Assembly: GCA_012798835.1 (NCBI GenBank)
Contig: JAAZML010000158.1
Location: forward strand, 1 to 34,461
Length of the DNA stretch: 34,461 nucleotides
DNA from: Clostridium sp.
Lineage (GTDB): Bacteria; Bacillota; Clostridia; Acetivibrionales; Acetivibrionaceae
Direction: 5' to 3'
Shown: positions 7,703-16,207 of the stretch, in pieces
Numbering within the stretch: position 1 is the stretch's first letter
How the letters are laid out: every line of letters begins with the position of its first letter
Notes under the pieces: generated by a model
Databases searched by the model: none
Seen by the model: the letters and a program-made list of their open reading frames with translations, nothing else
What the model was told of the DNA's origin: nothing
Program-made: the position numbers and the translations under genes

Positions 7703-9394
7703 ATGAAAAAAAAGCTATGCATTCTTGTTTGTATTACTGTTTTGCTAACTATTGGTTTGCCCGCTCTTTCGTGGGGTGCCAACGACGATTACAAAGGATT
7801 CAAGGTAGAGGGCAGATTTTTGTATGATGGGGATGGGGAAAAAGTTGTAATGTATGGCGTAAATGAAATGTCTATTTGGGGCGATATCGGGGGGGATATT
7901 ATCCTTCCGGAAATCAAAAAGACCGGTGCAAACGCTGTAAGGCTAGTTTGGTCAATTGAAGGACCGGCAAGAAAGCTTGATATTTTGCTTTATAATTGCC
8001 GCTTAAACAACATGATACCAATAATTGAACTCCATGATGCCACTGGTGAATGGCATAAGCTTCCTGAACTTGTAGATTACTGGGTAAGTCCTGAGGTGTT
8101 AGAGGTATTAAATAAACATGAAGAATACTTAATTATTAATATAGGTAACGAAGTTGGTGCCCAAGTTTCCGAGGCCGATTTTAAATCAGGTTATGAGACC
8201 GCCGTAAACAGAATGAGGGAAGCAGGAATACGTGTTCCCCTAATGATCGATGGCGGGGATTGGGGTAAGGATATAGAAATATTAAAGGCAACAGGCAAAT
8301 ACCTTATAAATGCGGATCCCGAAAAAAACCTTATGTTTTCTGTACATATGTGGTGGCCGTATATGTGGGGTTACAGCGATCAAAAGGTTGCCGATGAAAT
8401 TCGTGAATGTGTAGAAATGGAATTGCCCCTTATAGTGGGCGAATTTGGGCATCAGTGGGAGGAAGGTTCTAATGGTGCAATACCTTATAAAGCCATTTTG
8501 GAAGAATGCTATAAAAATGAAGTTGGTTATCTTGCCTGGTCATGGGGACCCGGTAATAACCCTCAAACATTTTTAGACATGACCACTGATGGTACCTTCG
8601 ATTCGCTTCGGGGCTGGGGTCTGGAGGTTTGTATAACCGATACATACAGTATAAAAAATATAGCTGTCCGGCCCGCTTCAATGCTGAAAGCACCGACAAC
8701 AGAGCCGCCGGTGATAGGCATCCCTGAGGGTAGCATTGCACTAAACAAACCAGTATTTGCTTCGTCGGTTGAAGAGGGCAATGGCAATACACCAGAAAAG
8801 GCAGTTGATGGAAATATAACCACTAGATGGTCATCAAAATACAGTGATCCCCAGTATATATATGTAGATCTTGAAGATGTGTATGAGATTGAAAGAGTAT
8901 ATATTGAATGGGAAGCTGCATATGCCAGACAATATAAAATACAAGTATCAAATGACGCACAAAATTGGACAGATGTGCATACGGAGTATAATGGAGATGG
9001 AGATATTGATGATATTTCGCTAGAAGCCAAGGGTAGATACATAAGGGTATATGGTATGCAAAGAGCTACAACATATGGTTACTCCATATTTGAGTTAGGG
9101 ATATATCCTAAGGGAGGCGCACCAGAGCCAACACCTAAGCCAACACCTAGTGGCAAGGAAATTTTAGTGGGCGATGCCAATATGGACGGGGCAATTGATT
9201 CGTTGGATTTAATAACACTGAAGGGGCATATTTTAAAAGTTATGAGTGTAGATGGTATCGCAAAGGAGGCGTTGGATGTTAATGGTGATGGAAATATCGA
9301 TTCCATTGATGCTGCCTTAATGAAACAATTCATACTCAAAAGTATTTCGGAATTTCCAGGTGGTAATACAAGAATCATCTATTCCAACGAATAA
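7703..9394 (+). CDS. Cellulosomal GH5 mannanase-type hydrolase, CBM32 and dockerin
   Basis: 563 residues, secreted. Signal peptide 1-25 (KKK, hydrophobic core, then LSWGA). Residues ~30-315 are a GH5 (beta/alpha)8 barrel with acid/base E150 in IINIGNEVGAQ and nucleophile E247 in PLIVGEFGHQ. IIELHDATGEW (107-117) is typical of bacterial GH5 subfamily 8 beta-mannanases, so endo-1,4-mannanase is the best call. Residues ~345-468 are an F5/8-type (CBM32) carbohydrate-binding module (ALNKPVFASS, DGNITTRWSS, VDLEDVYEIERVYIEW). A Pro-Thr linker (474-483) leads to a type I dockerin (488-555) with loops DANMDGAIDSLD and DVNGDGNIDSID. From memory C. thermocellum has a GH5-CBM32-dockerin mannanase of this layout. 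The start at 7703 is chosen because GGGGGA lies 7 bases upstream and the signal peptide begins there. Monocistronic. Confidence 0.92.
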   Translation: MKKKLCILVCITVLLTIGLPALSWGANDDYKGFKVEGRFLYDGDGEKVVMYGVNEMSIWGDIGGDIILPEIKKTGANAVRLVWSIEGPARKLDILLYNCRLNNMIPIIELHDATGEWHKLPELVDYWVSPEVLEVLNKHEEYLIINIGNEVGAQVSEADFKSGYETAVNRMREAGIRVPLMIDGGDWGKDIEILKATGKYLINADPEKNLMFSVHMWWPYMWGYSDQKVADEIRECVEMELPLIVGEFGHQWEEGSNGAIPYKAILEECYKNEVGYLAWSWGPGNNPQTFLDMTTDGTFDSLRGWGLEVCITDTYSIKNIAVRPASMLKAPTTEPPVIGIPEGSIALNKPVFASSVEEGNGNTPEKAVDGNITTRWSSKYSDPQYIYVDLEDVYEIERVYIEWEAAYARQYKIQVSNDAQNWTDVHTEYNGDGDIDDISLEAKGRYIRVYGMQRATTYGYSIFELGIYPKGGAPEPTPKPTPSGKEILVGDANMDGAIDSLDLITLKGHILKVMSVDGIAKEALDVNGDGNIDSIDAALMKQFILKSISEFPGGNTRIIYSNE

Positions 9395-9430
9395 AATATT
9401 TAAGACAAAATGATATTATAAACTCTTTTT

Positions 9431-9454
9431 TGGGGCGTTAAGCCCCATTTTTTT
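9431..9454 (+). terminator. Terminator after the mannanase gene
   Basis: TGGGGC (9431-9436), loop GTTAA, GCCCCA (9442-9447), then seven T. It is a textbook intrinsic terminator 37 bases after the stop codon and isolates the accessory block from nadK. Confidence 0.92.
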
Positions 9455-9618
9455 GTATTGCTTTTATTTTCGTTGTTGTGCTTTTGGTGTTTATTTTATA
9501 TAATTATTTCAAAAAGATGTTGTCAAATTGTATGTTATCATTAAACACTGGGGTCGGGTTCTTACGATTTAGGGGTTTGTAAAAAAGTTCACTAATTTTT
9601 GGGGATAGGAGGAGTGAA

Positions 9619-10494
9619 ATGTTAAAGATAGGCATAATGGCCAACAAAGACAAGGATCATGATTTTAAATATACAAGAATGCTTATAGAGAGCATAAAAG
9701 ATAATGGAGCATCCGCCTTATTCTGTGATAGCACAGCCACCCAGATGGGCATAAAGCCATCCAAACTTTCTCAGACTGATGTGATTTGTATGTGTGATAT
9801 TATGGTATGTCTTGGAGGTGATGGGACCTTCCTTAAATCAGCAAGGATGATTTTAAAGGATCATAAACCTCTTCTCGGAGTTAATCTTGGGCGGTTAGGT
9901 TTTTTAGCAGATATAGACAAAGACGATATTGACAGTGCAATAAAAAAGCTTGTAGAGGGTCAATATCGTATTGATCAAAGGATGATGCTTGAAACTTCAA
10001 TTGTAAGAAATAATGAAGTTGTTGCAAGGGATATTGTCTTAAATGATGTTGTGGTATCTAGGGGAGCGATATCGAGAATAATCCATCTTAAAACCTGCAT
10101 AAATGATATGTTCATGGACATTTATCCAGGGGATGGCCTTATTATATCAACACCAACGGGTTCTACCGCATACTCTCTTTCGGCAGGGGGGCCTTTGGTT
10201 GAGCCGGATGTTGATCTTATCATAGTAACGCCGATATGCCCACACCTTTTATATTCAAGATCGTTTATTACTACGGGGGATAGAATCATAAAGGTATCAA
10301 TTGATGAAGAACCTGAACATGAGGCAATGGTAACGGTGGATGGACAAAATGGTTATGAAATCCAAGGGGGCGATATTATCATAACCAAGGGCTCTAAGCT
10401 TCGTTTCCCCATGATTAAATTAAATAATAACAGTAATTTTTTCGATATACTAAGGGGGAAAATTTATGATAGAAGAGGAGAGAACATGAATTAA
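9619..10494 (+). CDS. nadK: NAD kinase
   Basis: 291 residues, cytoplasmic ATP/polyphosphate-NAD kinase that makes NADP. Seen: the GGDGT motif (G66-T70, MVCLGGDGTFLKSARM), LGVNLGRLGFLADID, the NE/D-like LNDVVVSRGAIS, and the NAD-binding TPTGSTAYSLSAGGPLVEP. Length is normal. A strong RBS (AGGAGG) lies about 7 bases before the ATG. It is followed one base later by argR and probably heads a nadK-argR-recN transcript. Its usual upstream partner tlyA is 9 kb away here, so it must have its own promoter in 9455-9618; I found no clear one. Confidence 0.96.
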   Translation: MLKIGIMANKDKDHDFKYTRMLIESIKDNGASALFCDSTATQMGIKPSKLSQTDVICMCDIMVCLGGDGTFLKSARMILKDHKPLLGVNLGRLGFLADIDKDDIDSAIKKLVEGQYRIDQRMMLETSIVRNNEVVARDIVLNDVVVSRGAISRIIHLKTCINDMFMDIYPGDGLIISTPTGSTAYSLSAGGPLVEPDVDLIIVTPICPHLLYSRSFITTGDRIIKVSIDEEPEHEAMVTVDGQNGYEIQGGDIIITKGSKLRFPMIKLNNNSNFFDILRGKIYDRRGENMN

Positions 10495-10495
10495 G

Positions 10496-10975
10496 ATGAA
10501 AAACAAAAGACAGATAAAAATACTTAAAATCATCGAAAAAGAGGTAATCGAAACACAGGAAGAAATTGCACAAAGATTAAAGGAAATGGGGATGGATGTG
10601 ACACAGGCCACTGTATCAAGGGATATAAAAGAACTAGGGCTTATAAAGGTAATGACCACCGATGGAAAGTATAGATACGCAGCCTTTTCAAAAACGGAAG
10701 GTTCTTTATACAAAAGGCTTATGACCGTGTTTTCAGAATCCTATATCTCATGTGACTATGCTAATAACATTGTGGTAGTTAAAACACTGCCCGGAATGGC
10801 CCATGCCTCCGCCTCCGCAATTGATTCTATGAACCAGCCTGAAGTGCTAGGTTCAATTGCGGGAGATGATACGGCCTTTATAGTTTGCAGAAGCGACAAA
10901 GATGCCCAAGGATTTGTACGTAGGTTGAGAAGGCTTGCAAAAACAGATGTTCATATACCCAAGGAAGAACAATAA
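10496..10975 (+). CDS. argR: Arginine repressor ArgR/AhrC
   Basis: 159 residues. Hexameric arginine-responsive DNA-binding regulator of arginine biosynthesis and catabolism. The N-terminal winged helix (1-70) shows TQEEIAQRLKEMGMDVTQAT and SRDIKELGLIKV. The C-terminal oligomerisation/arginine-binding domain has LGSIAGDDTAFIVCRS, the family's G-(T/S)IAGDDT signature. The ATG begins one base after the nadK stop codon; its GAGGAG RBS lies inside the nadK end, so translation is probably coupled. In Clostridia argR commonly sits between nadK and recN without a biosynthetic link. Confidence 0.95.
   Translation: MKNKRQIKILKIIEKEVIETQEEIAQRLKEMGMDVTQATVSRDIKELGLIKVMTTDGKYRYAAFSKTEGSLYKRLMTVFSESYISCDYANNIVVVKTLPGMAHASASAIDSMNQPEVLGSIAGDDTAFIVCRSDKDAQGFVRRLRRLAKTDVHIPKEEQ
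10941..10952 (+). promoter_or_regulatory. Candidate LexA/DinR box before recN
   Basis: AAACAGATGTTC matches the Gram-positive SOS operator core GAAC-N4-GTTC at 7 of 8 positions. It lies in the 3' end of argR, about 50 bases before the recN start. recN is an SOS gene in Bacillus. No accompanying promoter elements were identified, so this is only suggestive. Confidence 0.3.
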
Positions 10976-11002
10976 ATATGGAAATAGATTGGGGTTTTAA
11001 TT

Positions 11003-12718
11003 ATGCTTCAGAGGTTGGAAATTCGAAACATAGCTATAATTGACAAGGTTAGTGTTGAGCTGGGCGATGGACTTAATGTCTTAACGGGAGAGACTGGGGC
11101 AGGCAAATCCATCATAATTGACTCACTTAATGCGGTGTTGGGAATGAGGGTGTCAAGGGATCTCATTAGAACTGGCAAAGATAAGGCTGTAGTCGAAGCT
11201 GTTTTTAAGATAGAATGGCACAAAGTATCTGATTTATTTGAAGAGTTTGGCTTGGAGTGGGAAGAGGATGGTACTTTGTTTATATCAAGGGAATTCACGG
11301 CGTCAGGCAGGAACACTTGCCGTATAAATGGTAGAATTACAACGGTATCCGTTTTGAAAAAGGTTGGCCAAAGGCTCATAGATATACATGGACAGCATGA
11401 TAACCAGTCTTTGCTTAGAACGGAGGGACATATTGAACTTTTGGATTCTTTTGCTGGAAGCAAGTTAAATACCCTCAAAAAAAAATATATAAATCATTTT
11501 AGATTTTATCAAACAGTAAGAGAAAAGCTTTCAAATTTGTTGGGTGATGCAGGGGAGAGGGAACGCAGGATTGATATACTAAAATTTCAGATAAACGAGA
11601 TAGAACAGGCAAGACTTGTGGAGGGGGAAGAAGAAGAACTTAGGGTACAAAGGGATGCACTTATAAATTACGAGACTATAATGGATGTGTTGGCGTCCTC
11701 TTACGAACTTTTGGATTCGGAGGACAGACTTGGGGCTTGTGCTCTAGACAGAATAAATAATTCATTATCGGAGTTTTGCACTATTGAGGAATTTGATGAA
11801 AGATATGCCCATTTAAAAAAGAGGTTAGAAGCAATATCTTTTGAGTTGGATGATATCGTCTCAGAGATACGTGGTCTTAGAGATGGCATGGAATACAATC
11901 CCTTGGTTTTGGAGCAAACCAATGTAAGACTTGATGTAATCAACGGTTTAAAAAAGAAATATGGAAATACCCTTGAGGAAATCTTTAGATACCTAAAAGA
12001 GGCAAGCGATGAACTAAACGAAATAATAAATAACGAAGAAATAATTAACAAGCTAAATCTAGAAATAAAAGAAGAAGAAAAAAAACTCTTTGAAATTTCA
12101 AAGAAACTAAATGATGAGAGGATCAAAGCTGCTGGGTTGCTGGAAAATAAAATAGGCAAAGAATTCAGTGATTTAGAAATGAAGAACACAAAATTTAAAG
12201 CAAATATAGAATTTAAAGATTCCAAGGAAAATGGGGAAAGGAAGTACAATAATAATGGACTAAACAAGGTGGAATTTTTAATTTCAACCAATAAGGGCGA
12301 ACCCCTAAAGCCATTATCTAAAATAGCTTCCGGTGGTGAGATGTCAAGAATAATGCTTGCTTTAAAAACAATTCTAGCAAATATTGATGATATACCAACA
12401 ATGGTGTTCGATGAAATTGACATAGGAATTAGTGGTTTGGCGGCACAAAAGGTCGGTGAAAAACTCTGTTACATATCAAAGAATCATCAGGTTTTATCTG
12501 TTACCCATCTTGCTCAAATAGCTTGTATGGCCGATCATAATTATTATGTAGACAAGGAACTAAAAAGCGGCGATATCCGAACAACGGTTGTATACCTTGA
12601 TGCCAAAGGCAAAAAGCATGAAATAGCAAGAATAATCGGGGGAGCCAATATTTCCGGGATTACATTAAAACATGCACAGGAAATGATTGAGAATGCTGAG
12701 CAATTTAAGAAAAAGTAA
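11003..12718 (+). CDS. recN: DNA repair protein RecN
   Basis: 571 residues. SMC-like ATPase acting early in double-strand-break repair by gathering DNA ends. Walker A is GETGAGKS (29-36) in the N-terminal head. The middle (~150-400) is a long coiled coil rich in Lys/Glu. The C-terminal head has the ABC signature KIASGGEMSRIMLALK and Walker B TMVFDEIDIGISG, followed by SVTHLAQIACMAD. Length is normal for the family. The RBS is weak (GATTGGGG region). It follows argR by 27 bases and ends the nadK-argR-recN group, with a terminator about 100 bases downstream. Confidence 0.97.
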   Translation: MLQRLEIRNIAIIDKVSVELGDGLNVLTGETGAGKSIIIDSLNAVLGMRVSRDLIRTGKDKAVVEAVFKIEWHKVSDLFEEFGLEWEEDGTLFISREFTASGRNTCRINGRITTVSVLKKVGQRLIDIHGQHDNQSLLRTEGHIELLDSFAGSKLNTLKKKYINHFRFYQTVREKLSNLLGDAGERERRIDILKFQINEIEQARLVEGEEEELRVQRDALINYETIMDVLASSYELLDSEDRLGACALDRINNSLSEFCTIEEFDERYAHLKKRLEAISFELDDIVSEIRGLRDGMEYNPLVLEQTNVRLDVINGLKKKYGNTLEEIFRYLKEASDELNEIINNEEIINKLNLEIKEEEKKLFEISKKLNDERIKAAGLLENKIGKEFSDLEMKNTKFKANIEFKDSKENGERKYNNNGLNKVEFLISTNKGEPLKPLSKIASGGEMSRIMLALKTILANIDDIPTMVFDEIDIGISGLAAQKVGEKLCYISKNHQVLSVTHLAQIACMADHNYYVDKELKSGDIRTTVVYLDAKGKKHEIARIIGGANISGITLKHAQEMIENAEQFKKK

Positions 12719-12816
12719 CGAAACCCAAATATTACCTCGTTCTCGAAAAGCGCAGGGTTTCTATTTAAAAGAACTGAACAAAACAAAAGCCCCAAAAACG
12801 ATAGAGCGTAGAATTC

Positions 12817-12837
12817 AGCCCTTTTAGGGGCTTTTTT
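12817..12837 (+). terminator. Terminator after recN
   Basis: AGCCC (12817-12821), loop TTTTAG, GGGCT (12828-12832), then a T-run to 12837. An alternative upstream arm, AAAAGCCCC (12785-12793), can pair with the same GGGGCTTTT, giving a larger competing stem with a ~30-base loop. Confidence 0.75.
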
Positions 12838-13012
12838 CATTGTAGTTTTTGGTTGAATAAATTAGATTATTATAGGTTAATTTAATCTTAACCTCATTTG
12901 TTTATACGAATTTTTAAAAACAGATGTTTTTTAAAAATTATATAGATATTTTGGGGATTCAAACTTTTATAAAAACCTAAAGACAGTTTTTAAATACTGG
13001 GAGGTAATAAAT

Positions 13013-14335
13013 TTGGAGTTTATTAAAACCACGGGCAGAAAATTGCTTTTTTTTCTTGCCGTTTGTTTTGCGGTTTTGGGTATGGTCTATATTAAGATGA
13101 TTTTTGCATTGCCGAACCAAATAACTCTTTTTGAAAATAGGGAATATATTTATGGGTTTAGAAATCCTATTCTAGTAAATATAAAAGCTGAAAATGATGG
13201 GTTGCTTATTTTTGATAACAAAGATACTCCTGCATACAAGAAAGGTATGGGGGTTGGTAATAATATTATGCTAAAAGCTCAAAAACTCGGTGAAACAAGT
13301 CTCAGTCTTAGGCTTTTTGGGATTATTCCGATAAAGACGATGCATGTTGATGTTGTGCCCTATAAAGAGGTTGTGGCATGCGGCAACACAGTAGGTGTAA
13401 AAATAAAAGCAGACGGAATACTTATAATAGGTTTATCGGATGTAATATCAGTAAACGGTAAACGTATGATTCCCGCAAAGGAGTCGGGTTTAAAGCCCGG
13501 TGATTTAATCCTGGAGGTAAATAACAGGCATATGGGCAGTGCCCTTGATCTAATGGAGGAAATAGACAAAAGCCTTGGAACGGAGATCTCTATAAAGTAT
13601 AAAAGAGGATCCAATTATAATCATACGAAGATCGTCCCGGTAATATCGTCGGAAGATAAAAAATACAGGGTAGGAATGTGGGTTAGAGACAATGCTGCAG
13701 GTATTGGTACCCTAACTTTTTATGATCCGCAGAGCAAGGGTTTTGGAGCTCTTGGCCACGGAATTACGGATATAGATACAGGTACCATTATGCCGGTTGG
13801 AAAAGGGGAAATAATTGAATCAAATATCCTGACTATTAAAAGAAGCACCAGCGGAAATCCTGGCGAGCTCAAAGGTGTACTTATAGACGATGGTGAGCCC
13901 TTGGGAGTTATAAAAAAGAATAGTTTATATGGTATATATGGCACATTAAACGAGAGTGCTTTGAATTCTTTCCCAAGCAAACAATATCCCATAGCGTTAA
14001 GGAACGAAATTAAAACAGGAGAAGCTACAATATTGGCAAATATCAGTGGGGGGGATATCATTGAATATAAAATTGAAATTGAAAAAGTTTCAAAAAAAAG
14101 TGCTAATGGATTAAAGGGAATGATAATAAAAATAACAGATCCCAGACTTTTAGATGCAACAGGGGGCATAGTTCAGGGGATGTCGGGAAGTCCAATTTTA
14201 CAGGAAGGTAAATTGGTCGGTGCTGTTACCCACGTACTGGTAAACGATCCGACCCGGGGGTACGGTATTTTTATAGAATGGATGATTAAAAACATGGCCC
14301 CGGCACAGTTGACTGATTTGAAAATGGCTGGGTAA
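13013..14335 (+). CDS. spoIVB: SpoIVB serine peptidase
   Basis: 440 residues. S55-family protease that, in Bacillus, is made in the forespore, secreted into the intermembrane space and signals processing of pro-sigma-K through SpoIVFA. Seen: an N-terminal membrane/signal segment (~10-32); a PDZ domain (~130-205) with AKESGLKPGDLILEVNN; and the peptidase domain with LGHGITDIDTG (H249), D376 and GMSGSPIL (S391). The spacing of these three matches B. subtilis H236/D363/S378 exactly. The start is TTG with GGGAGGT 8 bases upstream. It is the gene just before spo0A, the standard order in spore formers. The 170 bases upstream are AT-rich and no sigma-G promoter could be assigned. Confidence 0.95.
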   Translation: MEFIKTTGRKLLFFLAVCFAVLGMVYIKMIFALPNQITLFENREYIYGFRNPILVNIKAENDGLLIFDNKDTPAYKKGMGVGNNIMLKAQKLGETSLSLRLFGIIPIKTMHVDVVPYKEVVACGNTVGVKIKADGILIIGLSDVISVNGKRMIPAKESGLKPGDLILEVNNRHMGSALDLMEEIDKSLGTEISIKYKRGSNYNHTKIVPVISSEDKKYRVGMWVRDNAAGIGTLTFYDPQSKGFGALGHGITDIDTGTIMPVGKGEIIESNILTIKRSTSGNPGELKGVLIDDGEPLGVIKKNSLYGIYGTLNESALNSFPSKQYPIALRNEIKTGEATILANISGGDIIEYKIEIEKVSKKSANGLKGMIIKITDPRLLDATGGIVQGMSGSPILQEGKLVGAVTHVLVNDPTRGYGIFIEWMIKNMAPAQLTDLKMAG

Positions 14336-14537
14336 TGACTGGATATATCTCTTTTAAAAACCGGGAGTATTTCCCATGGGATATCATATTTCCAAATTAT
14401 TTTCCAAATTATTTTTTTTATATTAAGAGTTCTCCCACAATTCCCGAAAGCAGTGGTAAAGGTAGTTTGGGGAGCCTATATGATAGAAAATTATTATGCA
14501 TAAGGACTTTTTTGTTTACATCAGGATGGTATACTTG

Positions 14538-14566
14538 TTGAAATTTTGTCGAATTGCCAATATAAT
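14538..14566 (+). promoter_or_regulatory. spo0A promoter with embedded 0A box
   Basis: TTGAAA (14538-14543), a 17-base spacer and TATAAT (14561-14566) form a good sigma-A promoter 52 bases before the spo0A start. The spacer contains TTTGTCGAA (14545-14553), an exact match to the Spo0A-P binding consensus TTTGTCRAA. A repressor bound there would cover the polymerase site. The position suggests negative autoregulation of the vegetative promoter. I could not fit a sigma-H promoter with correct spacing. Confidence 0.75.
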
Positions 14567-14617
14567 TAATTTATAAATCTTCTAATTGCGTTTTACAAAG
14601 GTTAAGGGGGAGTTAAA

Positions 14618-15427
14618 TTGTCATCAAATAAAATACGGGTTGTAATTGCGGATGATAACAGGGAATTTGGGGATATTTTATATGAATATCTCAATGAAAA
14701 GGAGGATATAGAGGTTGTCGGTGTGGCCAGAGACGGTTTGGAAGCTTGCGAACATATTATTGAAAAGCTACCGGATATTGTAATTCTAGATATTATTATG
14801 CCACATTTGGACGGCTTGGGCGTGCTAGAGAAAATAGGAGAGACTCCGTTAGACAAAAGGCCTCTATTTATTATTCTATCGGCAGTAGGGCAGGACAAGA
14901 TAACACAAAGGGCTCTTTCGCTTGGAGCGGAATATTATGTTGTCAAACCCTTTGACATGGAAGTTTTGGTTTCAAGGATAAGACAGCTTAAAAATATTGA
15001 TGCCCCAAGTATTATAAGGACCGATGGTACCGGGAGTGAGATCAGATCATCCTACGAACCTCCAAGAAAAAGGAGTCTTGAGGCTGAGGTAACCAGCATT
15101 ATGCATGAGATTGGTGTACCAGCGCATATTAAAGGGTATCAGTATTTAAGGGATGCTATAATGATGGTTGTAAAGGATTTGGATGTTATTAATTCCATCA
15201 CTAAATTGTTATACCCCTCAATAGCGAAGGACTACAATACTACGCCAAGTAGAGTGGAAAGGGCAATAAGGCATGCCATAGAAGTTGCATGGAGCAGAGG
15301 GCAAATTGATACTATAGACTCGTTGTTTGGCTATACAATTAATGTCGGAAAAGGCAAACCTACAAATTCCGAATTTATTGCAATGGTAGCTGATAAACTG
15401 CGGTTAGAGCTTAAGGTGGCAAGATAA
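14618..15427 (+). CDS. spo0A: Sporulation master regulator Spo0A
   Basis: 269 residues. Response regulator controlling entry into sporulation. The receiver domain (1-125) has acidic residues ADDN (11-14), phospho-acceptor D58 in IVILDIIMP and KPFD near residue 110. The C-terminal effector domain (~150-269) carries the highly conserved [37 protein letters not shown] and [18 protein letters not shown]. The start is TTG with AAGGGGGAG 8 bases upstream. In Clostridia Spo0A is usually phosphorylated directly by orphan histidine kinases. It is monocistronic, with its own promoter and terminator. It also often governs solvent and motility genes, and the chemotaxis operon follows it. Confidence 0.98.
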   Translation: MSSNKIRVVIADDNREFGDILYEYLNEKEDIEVVGVARDGLEACEHIIEKLPDIVILDIIMPHLDGLGVLEKIGETPLDKRPLFIILSAVGQDKITQRALSLGAEYYVVKPFDMEVLVSRIRQLKNIDAPSIIRTDGTGSEIRSSYEPPRKRSLEAEVTSIMHEIGVPAHIKGYQYLRDAIMMVVKDLDVINSITKLLYPSIAKDYNTTPSRVERAIRHAIEVAWSRGQIDTIDSLFGYTINVGKGKPTNSEFIAMVADKLRLELKVAR

Positions 15428-15497
15428 AACCCTTACACAATTGATATTGTTGTAAGATAAGCATAAAAACAACATAAAAATTTAAAAGATTCAGAAT

Positions 15498-15554
15498 ATA
15501 TTCCCCATATGCTAATTGTGTAAAACCCCGATTAGTTATATGGGGAATATTTTT
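15498..15554 (+). terminator. Terminator after spo0A
   Basis: ATATTCCCCATAT (15498-15510) pairs perfectly with ATATGGGGAATAT (15538-15550). Within the 27-base loop, CTAAT and ATTAG extend the stem. TTTT follows at 15551-15554. The hairpin is strong but the T-tract is short. Confidence 0.7.
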
Positions 15555-15660
15555 AAATTTAAACGTCTAAGGTAGGCTAAAATAAGGGTTTTGGCACCCA
15601 AACATCCCCAAACATTTTTTACATAATGCCTTAAAATATTCAATAATTTAAAATAGCTAT

Positions 15661-15687
15661 TAATCTTGATGGCATAAAATACGATAT
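15661..15687 (+). promoter_or_regulatory. Candidate sigma-D (flagellar/chemotaxis) promoter
   Basis: TAAT (15661-15664), exactly 15 bases, then TACGATAT (15680-15687), compared with the sigma-D/sigma-28 consensus TAAA-N15-GCCGATAT (3 of 4 and 6 of 8). It lies about 110 bases before cheY, the first gene of the chemotaxis operon, where such a promoter is expected. Confidence 0.45.
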
Positions 15688-15799
15688 AAACATCGAATAA
15701 CTTACTTTTATTTAAAAATTCACTCAATAACTTCACATAAAACAACAATTGAACCTACAGGTATATTCCATGCATATTAAAAACTGGAGTGTGATAACT

Positions 15800-16153
15800 A
15801 TGAAAAAGGTATTAATAACCGACGATGCTAACTTTATGAGGACAACGCTGAAAATGATGCTTGAAAGACATGGATATGAGGTGGTGGGGGAAGCTGAAAA
15901 CGGAATGGTAGCACTGGAAAAATATAAAGAAATGAAACCCGATATAGTTACTATGGATATAACCATGCCCATTTGCGACGGAATTAAGGCCGTAAAACTA
16001 ATTAAGCAATATGATCCTAATGCAAAGATAATTATGATTTCGTCGATGGGCCAGGAATCCTTTGTAAAGGATGCTATCCTCGCAGGAGCCAAGGGTTTTA
16101 TAGTAAAGCCCTTCAAGGAGGATTATGTTGTGCAAGCGATCCAAAAGTTATAG
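15800..16153 (+). CDS. cheY: Chemotaxis response regulator CheY
   Basis: 117 residues, a lone receiver domain. Phospho-acceptor D53 (IVTMDITMP), acidic pocket D8-D9 (ITDDANFMR), switch serine in IIMISSMGQ and K103 in FIVKPFKED. Phospho-CheY binds the flagellar motor switch; in Gram-positive bacteria it promotes counterclockwise rotation. The start is ATG 15800 because GGAGTG lies 8 bases upstream and the protein then begins MKKVLITDD as CheY should; an upstream in-frame codon at 15749 would add 17 unrelated residues. First gene of cheY-cheA-cheW-cheR-cheB. Confidence 0.93.
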   Translation: MKKVLITDDANFMRTTLKMMLERHGYEVVGEAENGMVALEKYKEMKPDIVTMDITMPICDGIKAVKLIKQYDPNAKIIMISSMGQESFVKDAILAGAKGFIVKPFKEDYVVQAIQKL

Positions 16154-16207
16154 ATAAAAGGGTTTTAATGAATACCAGCATATAGGTAATCTTTATAGAG
16201 AAAATGG

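Noticed and set aside
11701-12423. 240-residue frame antisense to recN
   Set aside because: It is a low-complexity Ser/Phe-rich shadow of the recN coiled-coil codons.
14335-14541. 68-residue frame whose ATG overlaps the spoIVB stop codon
   Set aside because: It has no recognisable domain, contains tandem AT-rich repeats (PNYFPNYFF) and runs into the spo0A promoter; it is probably not a gene.
14523-14555. Sigma-H promoter for spo0A (AGGA ... GAAT)
   Set aside because: The two elements are about 24 bases apart, too far for the sigma-H consensus spacing.
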